Assembly: GCA_002479815.1 (NCBI GenBank) | Contig: DLPA01000090.1 | Span: forward strand, 4,630 to 13,275 | DNA length: 8,646 nt | Reading direction: 5' to 3' | Source of the DNA: a bacterium UBA7470 | Lineage (GTDB): Bacteria; Pseudomonadota; Gammaproteobacteria; Burkholderiales; Burkholderiaceae_C | Part shown: one piece after another, positions 4,656-8,646 of the stretch | Position numbering within the stretch: the stretch's first letter is position 1 | Layout of the letters: each line of letters opens with the position of its first letter | Position numbers and translations under genes: made by a program | Notes under the pieces: generated by a model | Seen by the model: only the letters and a program-made list of their open reading frames with translations | Database searches by the model: none | Told to the model about the DNA's origin: nothing

Positions 4656-5936
4656 TCAAACGCCCCAACGCAACCAAGCCGCCACCACGCCCAAGCTCAA
4701 CACGGTGACGGGCACGCCGATGCGGGCGTGGCTGCGCCAGTCGATGCGTATGCCTTGCTGGGCCGCCAAGTCTGCCACGATCAAATTCGCAATCGACCCG
4801 ACCAAAAGCAAATTGCCCGCGAAGGTCGATACCAAGGCCAGCGTCAAGCCCGCCACCGCCGGGTCTTGCCCGTGCAGATGGGGCAAGAGCAGCATGACGG
4901 CAGGCACATTGCTCACCACATTCGACAGCAACAGCCCCGCCGCAAACAGCGGCCCCGTCTCGCCCAAGACCACCCCATGCGCTGCTAAAGCCGCCACCGC
5001 TTGCGCTGCCAAGCCCGTGCGCTCAAAGGCGTGGTTCACGACGAACAAGCCCATGAACAGCACCAGCAATTCCCAATCGACAAAGCCCATGACGTGCGAG
5101 GAGTGAAGGCGCCGACTCAGCAGCAGCACACCCGCCGCCACCAAGGCCACGACTTCGTGTGATCCATTCGTCCCCAAAAACGCCACCAACACCGCCCCCG
5201 CTACCAACAAGCCTTTGAGGGTTTGCCCACGGTCAAAGGGCGGTTCGTCCGCGTCTGCAGCGGGCGTGGGGGCTGACGTGGGCGGGGGCACAGGAGCCGA
5301 CGCAGCCGCCAGATCGTGCCGCATCACCCCCCACAAGCACAGCCAGAGCAAGCCCAAACTCAGCACCACAGGCGGCCAAGCTTGACGCAGATGCTCGGCA
5401 AACGAGAGTTTCAGCACTGCGCCGATGAGCATATTTTGCGGATTGCCGATCAAGGTCGCCGCCGAACCGATGTTCGCCGCACACGCCAGCCCAACCAAAT
5501 AGGGCACGGGCGGCCAGCCGCGTCGCAAACACAGCCGCGCCACGACGGGAGTCATGGCGAGGCAAATCACGTCATTCGAAAACACAGCAGACAAGGCCGC
5601 CGCCAAACCCAGCAGCCCGCCCAAAAGCAGCATGGGCGACCACGACCGTGCTCCTAGCCAATGCACCGTGGCGGTGTAAAAACCACCCAAACGCATTTGC
5701 GCCGCCACCACCATGAAGGAAAACAGCAGCAAGATGGTGGGCAAATCGACGGCCCGCGCCGCCTCCTCCACCGTCACCGCGCCCAAGCCAATGACGGCAA
5801 TCGCCCCCAGCAGGGCGACGCCCGCCCGATTCAACTGCACAGTCGGCAAACCGCCCAAAAACATCCCCACATACACCAGCGCAAACACGCCGACCACGCC
5901 CCAATCCAAGCCACTGTGTTGAGTGAAAAAGGCCAT
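4656..5936 (-). CDS. SLC13/ArsB-NhaD-type membrane transporter
   Basis: This 426-residue polytopic protein is hydrophobic almost throughout, with ten or more membrane segments in two halves. Each half has the family's re-entrant loop signature: SAVFSNDVICLAMTP (116-130) and LLLSNVVSNVPAVMLLLP (335-352). Each is followed by a substrate-site loop, NIGSAATLIGNPQNMLIG (155-172) and TFAGNLLLVGSIANLIV (371-387). This internal pseudo-repeat is typical of the ion-transporter superfamily that includes SLC13 anion symporters, ArsB and NhaD. A Pro/Ala-rich soluble loop (about 206-240) links the halves. The substrate cannot be told from sequence; anions such as sulfate or dicarboxylates, arsenite, or Na+/H+ are all possible. 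The ATG at 5934-5936 lies 15 bp after the MOSC gene stop with no clear Shine-Dalgarno, so it may rely on translational coupling. The creatininase-family gene follows after 29 bp. Confidence 0.87.
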   Translation of the reverse strand: MAFFTQHSGLDWGVVGVFALVYVGMFLGGLPTVQLNRAGVALLGAIAVIGLGAVTVEEAARAVDLPTILLLFSFMVVAAQMRLGGFYTATVHWLGARSWSPMLLLGGLLGLAAALSAVFSNDVICLAMTPVVARLCLRRGWPPVPYLVGLACAANIGSAATLIGNPQNMLIGAVLKLSFAEHLRQAWPPVVLSLGLLWLCLWGVMRHDLAAASAPVPPPTSAPTPAADADEPPFDRGQTLKGLLVAGAVLVAFLGTNGSHEVVALVAAGVLLLSRRLHSSHVMGFVDWELLVLFMGLFVVNHAFERTGLAAQAVAALAAHGVVLGETGPLFAAGLLLSNVVSNVPAVMLLLPHLHGQDPAVAGLTLALVSTFAGNLLLVGSIANLIVADLAAQQGIRIDWRSHARIGVPVTVLSLGVVAAWLRWGV

Positions 5937-5951
5937 TGGTGAACGGGTTGC

Positions 5952-6527
5952 TTACCGCAAATGTTTCCACCGCTTGCCCGCAAAGGCTTGGTCGATGCGT
6001 AAGCTGCGCGAGCCGGGGACGAGGGTAAAGGACTGTCCGGCTTGCAGCTGGCCGGGCTGCACGACAGCCAGATAAAAGCCGCACGCGCCCGTTTCCGCCA
6101 TCAGTTTGCCGGCGTGGGCAAAGCCCATCACGGCGGTGAATTTGTAGCAGGGCTGGCGGGGTTCGGTCACACGCAGCACGCAATCGGGAAAGTGCAGTTC
6201 ATCGCCCACCCACACTTCGGACTCCAGCAGCCCGCGCAGACTCAGGTTTTCGCCGACTGCGCCAAAAGGCAGCGCCTCATCGAACAAGCTCAAACCGCGT
6301 TCATGACGTGCGGCTTGCCACAGCGCGAGGTGTTCGCTCGGGTAGGCATAGACGGCTTTGCTCAAGCCGCCATGCACACTCAAATCCGCCTGCTCATCGC
6401 CCGCCAGACCCAAGGGGCCGACGGCAACAGTGCCCTGCACGGCTTGTTTGGCAAAGGCGGTCAAGATGCGACGTCCTTCGATCATGCGGCCTGTGGCCTT
6501 GCCGACTTGAATACCCAAGACTTGCAT
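5952..6527 (-). CDS. MOSC-domain protein (YiiM-like)
   Basis: The protein has 191 residues. The MOSC core is visible as GLAGDEQADLSVHGGLSKAVYAYPSEH (40-66), FGAVGENLSLRGL (88-100), WVGDELHFPDCVLRVTEPRQPCYKF (106-130) and a C-terminal GFYLAVVQPGQLQAGQ segment. Cys127 in EPRQPCYK is the conserved sulfur- or molybdopterin-interacting cysteine of the superfamily. E. coli YiiM, the nearest familiar homologue, supports molybdenum-cofactor-dependent reduction of N-hydroxylated bases; its C-terminal helical domain is represented only by a short tail here (RIDQAFAGKRWKHLR). The start ATG (6525-6527) overlaps the stop of the oxidoreductase gene by one base (TGATG), showing translational coupling, and AGGA lies nine bases upstream. 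The transporter follows 15 bp later. The function is inferred from the fold only. Confidence 0.87.
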   Translation of the reverse strand: MQVLGIQVGKATGRMIEGRRILTAFAKQAVQGTVAVGPLGLAGDEQADLSVHGGLSKAVYAYPSEHLALWQAARHERGLSLFDEALPFGAVGENLSLRGLLESEVWVGDELHFPDCVLRVTEPRQPCYKFTAVMGFAHAGKLMAETGACGFYLAVVQPGQLQAGQSFTLVPGSRSLRIDQAFAGKRWKHLR

Positions 6528-7648
6528 CAGCGCATTCCTATACGAGCATGGCGAAACACGGCCCCTGCCTCACGCGGGGCGCAACGCCAGTATTGTGTTT
6601 GGGCTTGGACGCTATCGCCCAAGGCAGCGGCGGCGTGCCAGCCCCAGCGGGGGTCGTACAAGACCCCACGGGCCAAGGCCACCAAATCGGCATCGCCTTG
6701 TTGCAGCACTTGCTCGGCTTGTTCGGCTTGGGTGATGAGGCCCACCGCCACCGTGGGCAAGCCCGAGGCGGCCCGCACCGCCCGCGCCAAGTGGACTTGG
6801 TACAAGGGGCCGACGGGGATTTTTTGCAAGGGGGAGATGCCGCCTGAGGAGACATGAATGAAGTCGGCCCCGGCCTCGCGCAAGGTGTGTGCCCAGCGGC
6901 AGGTGTCGTCCACGCTCCACCCTCCATCCACCCAATCGGTAGCCGACACGCGCACGCCCAACGAACCGTCGAACACGCGGCGCATGGCTTGAAAGAGGCG
7001 GGTGGGGTAGGCGGTGCGTCCGGCCCAGTCGCCCCCCCAACGGTCGCGGCGCTGGTTGGACAAGGGAGATAAAAACTGATGCAGCAAATACCCGTGGGCG
7101 GCGTGCAGTTCAATGGCCTCTAGGCCCAAACGGGCGCTGCGTTGGGCGGCTTGGACAAAGGCGGCTTCGATGCGGTCTAAGTCCTCGTCGCTCATCTCGC
7201 TTGGCGGTGCTTCATTGGGCAGATGGGGCAAGGCGGAGGGCGCTTGTGTCGGCCACCCGCCTTGTTCGGGCGATAAAAGCGCCCCGCCGTCCCACGGTGC
7301 GGCGCTGCTGGCTTTGCGTCCGGCATGGCTGAGTTGCACGCACACCGCAGTGGCGGGAGCCAAGGCCCGTGCGCGGTGCAGGTGTTGACGCAAGGCGGCT
7401 TCGGTGGTGTCGTCCCACAAGCCCAAACAGCCCGGTGAGATGCGCCCGCTGGCTTCCACCGCCGTCGCTTCAAGGACGACCATGCCCGCGCCCGCATTGA
7501 GCAAATTGGCCCAGTGATAGCCGTGCCAATCGGTTGCGCACCCGTCTTGTGCCGAGTATTGACACATGGGGGCCACCCACCAGCGGTTGGACAAGACCAA
7601 GCCCCCGCGCGGCGAGGGCAAGGTGTAGGGGATGAACAGCACACTCAT
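6527..7648 (-). CDS. Old Yellow Enzyme-family NADH:flavin oxidoreductase (YqjM-like)
   Basis: This 373-residue FMN-dependent TIM-barrel reductase belongs to the YqjM/thermophilic-like class of Old Yellow Enzymes, which reduce activated C=C bonds and some nitro compounds with NAD(P)H. VAPMCQYSA (25-33) places the class-defining Cys at 29, QLSHAGRKAS (105-114) lies in the FMN region, and ELHAAHGYLLHQFLSP (from 180) supplies the substrate-binding pair His182/His185. SNQRRDRWGG follows, and phosphate-binding GLIT and ADLVALARGVLYDPRW come near the C-terminus. The reading frame extends 38 codons further upstream, but that part overlaps the VOC gene and is not family-like. The ATG at 7646-7648 has GAGG five bases upstream and begins MSVLFIPYTL, as in homologues. 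It is 22 bp downstream of the VOC gene and overlaps the MOSC gene by one base. Confidence 0.94.
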   Translation of the reverse strand: MSVLFIPYTLPSPRGGLVLSNRWWVAPMCQYSAQDGCATDWHGYHWANLLNAGAGMVVLEATAVEASGRISPGCLGLWDDTTEAALRQHLHRARALAPATAVCVQLSHAGRKASSAAPWDGGALLSPEQGGWPTQAPSALPHLPNEAPPSEMSDEDLDRIEAAFVQAAQRSARLGLEAIELHAAHGYLLHQFLSPLSNQRRDRWGGDWAGRTAYPTRLFQAMRRVFDGSLGVRVSATDWVDGGWSVDDTCRWAHTLREAGADFIHVSSGGISPLQKIPVGPLYQVHLARAVRAASGLPTVAVGLITQAEQAEQVLQQGDADLVALARGVLYDPRWGWHAAAALGDSVQAQTQYWRCAPREAGAVFRHARIGMR

Positions 7649-7653
7649 GCCCA

Positions 7654-7671
7654 CCTCACGTTCCTCACGTT
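7654..7671 (-). repeat. Tandem 9-bp repeat AACGTGAGG x2 carrying two Shine-Dalgarno-like sites
   Basis: On the minus strand AACGTGAGG is repeated twice without a gap, between the VOC stop codon, which it overlaps by one base, and the oxidoreductase ATG. The copy nearer the start places GAGG five bases before the ATG, which is good spacing. The other GAGG is 14 bases away. It looks like a small duplication of the ribosome-binding region. Confidence 0.6.
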
Positions 7672-8042
7672 CAACGGGCGTAGCAGAACACGCAGAGCTT
7701 GTTGCCATCCAAATCGCGGAAGTACCCGCCGTAGAAGCCACTCGTACCGCGTGGCCCGGCATCGCCTTCGTTCGTACCGCCCAAAGCCAAAGCTTTGGCG
7801 TGAATCTGCTGCACTTGCGCAGGCGATTCGGCCATCAGCGAGATCATCGTACCGTTGCCCACGGTGGCGGCTTCGCCGTTGAAGGGTTTCAACACGCCCA
7901 AAGACGGGCGATTGGGCACGCCCCAAATGATGCCGCGCTCCAATTCAAACATACGTTTGGCTCCCATTTCGGCCAACAAGGCATCGTAAAACGCGGTGGC
8001 GCGGGCCAAGTCATTGGTACCCAAAGTGGCGTAACCGATCAT
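7671..8042 (-). CDS. VOC-superfamily (glyoxalase/dioxygenase fold) protein
   Basis: The protein has 123 residues, one VOC domain made of two beta-alpha-beta-beta-beta modules. The opening MIGYATLGTNDLARATAFYDALLAEMGA is the classic first strand and helix (LARATAFYDALL), and GFYGGYFRDLDGNKLCVF near the end is the standard second-module signature (FRDPDGNKL in most members). It resembles the small stand-alone glyoxalase-like proteins common in Proteobacteria, and the substrate and metal dependence cannot be stated. The first module has no His where glyoxalase I has its metal ligand (IGYATLG), so classic glyoxalase I activity is doubtful. The ATG at 8040-8042 is chosen over a TTG directly before it because AAGGAG (minus strand of 8050-8055) then sits at seven bases. 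It lies 49 bp downstream of pepP and 22 bp before the oxidoreductase. Confidence 0.88.
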   Translation of the reverse strand: MIGYATLGTNDLARATAFYDALLAEMGAKRMFELERGIIWGVPNRPSLGVLKPFNGEAATVGNGTMISLMAESPAQVQQIHAKALALGGTNEGDAGPRGTSGFYGGYFRDLDGNKLCVFCYAR

Positions 8043-8091
8043 CAAGAATCTCCTTCAAACATTAAAAAACACAAACAAGCAGGCTTTAGCT

Positions 8092-8646
8092 TTAGGCCCG
8101 CATCAAGGCTTCGATCTCAGCGACGGTGACAGGCACGTCACGGGTGATGAGGTCGCAGCCGTTGGGGGTGACGATGGCATCGTCTTCAATGCGAATGCCG
8201 ATATGCCAGAAGTGTTCGGGCACATCGGGCGCGGGGCGCACATACAAGCCGGGTTCTATGGTCAAGACCATGCCGGGCTGCAAGAGGCGGCTCGGGCGGT
8301 TGAGGATGGTTTCCCCACTCAAAGGATCGGTGCGGGTGCTGGTCTGGCCGATTTCCGTGGGTTCGACGTAGCTGCCGCAATCGTGTACGTCCATGCCCAA
8401 CCAGTGTCCGGTGCGGTGCATGTAAAACGGGAAGTAGGCGCGGTGGGCGATGACATCATCGACCGTGCCCACTTGGTCGGCTTGCAACAGCCCCAAGTCC
8501 AACAGCCCTTGCGACAAGACGCGCACCGTGGCCTCGTGCGGGTCGTTGAAGCGTGCGCCAGCGCGGGTGGCGGCGACGGCTGCGTCTTGGCTGGCAAGCA
8601 CCAGCTCGTACAAATCACGCTGCGGCCCCGTGAAGCGCCCATTGGC
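8092..8646 (-). CDS. pepP: Xaa-Pro aminopeptidase PepP, C-terminal part (5' end outside window)
   Basis: PepP is a cytoplasmic M24 metallopeptidase that removes an N-terminal residue preceding proline. The frame is open to the window edge, and the 184 residues seen are the C-terminal half of the catalytic pita-bread domain. It starts ANGRFTGPQRDLYELVL. MHRTGHWLGMDVHD (76-89) carries His81, equivalent to E. coli metal ligand His354, and His88. TIEPGLYV has Glu131 (Glu383), and GIRIEDD has Glu154 (Glu406). The two Asp ligands would lie upstream, outside the window. The His81-Glu131 spacing is 50 residues against 29 in E. coli, so there is an insertion of about 21 residues (from about 94) rich in Thr, Ser and Glu. 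The C-terminus ends VAEIEALMRA, as is normal. It is the first gene seen in the minus-strand run, 49 bp before the VOC gene; in related bacteria ubiH-type genes often sit nearby. Confidence 0.93.
   Translation of the reverse strand, partial: ANGRFTGPQRDLYELVLASQDAAVAATRAGARFNDPHEATVRVLSQGLLDLGLLQADQVGTVDDVIAHRAYFPFYMHRTGHWLGMDVHDCGSYVEPTEIGQTSTRTDPLSGETILNRPSRLLQPGMVLTIEPGLYVRPAPDVPEHFWHIGIRIEDDAIVTPNGCDLITRDVPVTVAEIEALMRA

Noticed and set aside
7649..7762. A 38-codon N-terminal extension of the flavin oxidoreductase
   Set aside because: It overlaps the VOC gene in another frame and is not family-like. The ATG at 7648 has a good Shine-Dalgarno and matches the usual start of the family.
8060..8094. 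Possible terminator between pepP and the VOC gene
   Set aside because: CTTTAG CTTTAG is a direct repeat, not an inverted one. Only a three-base stem forms ahead of the T-run on the minus strand, so no credible terminator separates the two genes.

Overview
The window looks like chromosomal DNA of a Gram-negative betaproteobacterium, most likely Burkholderiales. The coding DNA is GC-rich. The cytochrome c' closely resembles what I remember of the Achromobacter (Alcaligenes xylosoxidans) protein, and the PurE, CnoX/YbbN and PepP housekeeping genes fit that placement. The genus cannot be fixed from the sequence alone. I see no rRNA, tRNA, CRISPR array, phage gene or transposase.

Layout. Positions 1-338 (-) hold most of purE, cut by the window edge. 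A 215-bp divergent spacer leads into cnoX (554-1462, +), a thioredoxin-TPR co-chaperone. cnoX converges on a GNAT acetyltransferase gene (1482-1985, -), and the two gene ends share a perfect 10-bp inverted repeat. Next upstream on the minus strand is a five-helix cytochrome b561-type membrane protein (2032-2703, -). It is divergent from a periplasmic cytochrome c' gene (2853-3302, +). The 149-bp spacer between them carries a Crp-like palindrome and a terminator-like hairpin in the cytochrome c' leader. The b561 protein could pass membrane electrons to the soluble c-type haem protein, which in this family binds NO and CO.

Positions 3303-3768 are the only long gene-free stretch, lying between convergent genes. 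It holds two separate inverted-repeat structures. The first is a long imperfect hairpin (3351-3486), itself made of nested palindromes. The second (3520-3750) has 35-bp terminal inverted repeats bounded by TA on both sides and an AT-rich, non-coding interior, which is the architecture of a MITE with a TA target duplication. This is the least ordinary part of the window.

Positions 3769-8646 are a tightly packed minus-strand run. In transcription order it is pepP (5' end outside the window), a VOC/glyoxalase-fold protein, an Old Yellow Enzyme-family flavin oxidoreductase, a MOSC-domain protein, an SLC13/ArsB-NhaD-type membrane transporter and a creatininase-family amidohydrolase. The gaps are 49, 22, -1, 15 and 29 bp, so it is probably one operon or two overlapping ones. 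The last five genes could form a small detoxification or uptake-and-hydrolysis unit, but their shared substrate cannot be read from the sequence. The creatininase homologue lacks a metal-ligand glutamate of true creatininase, so it is probably not a creatinine hydrolase.
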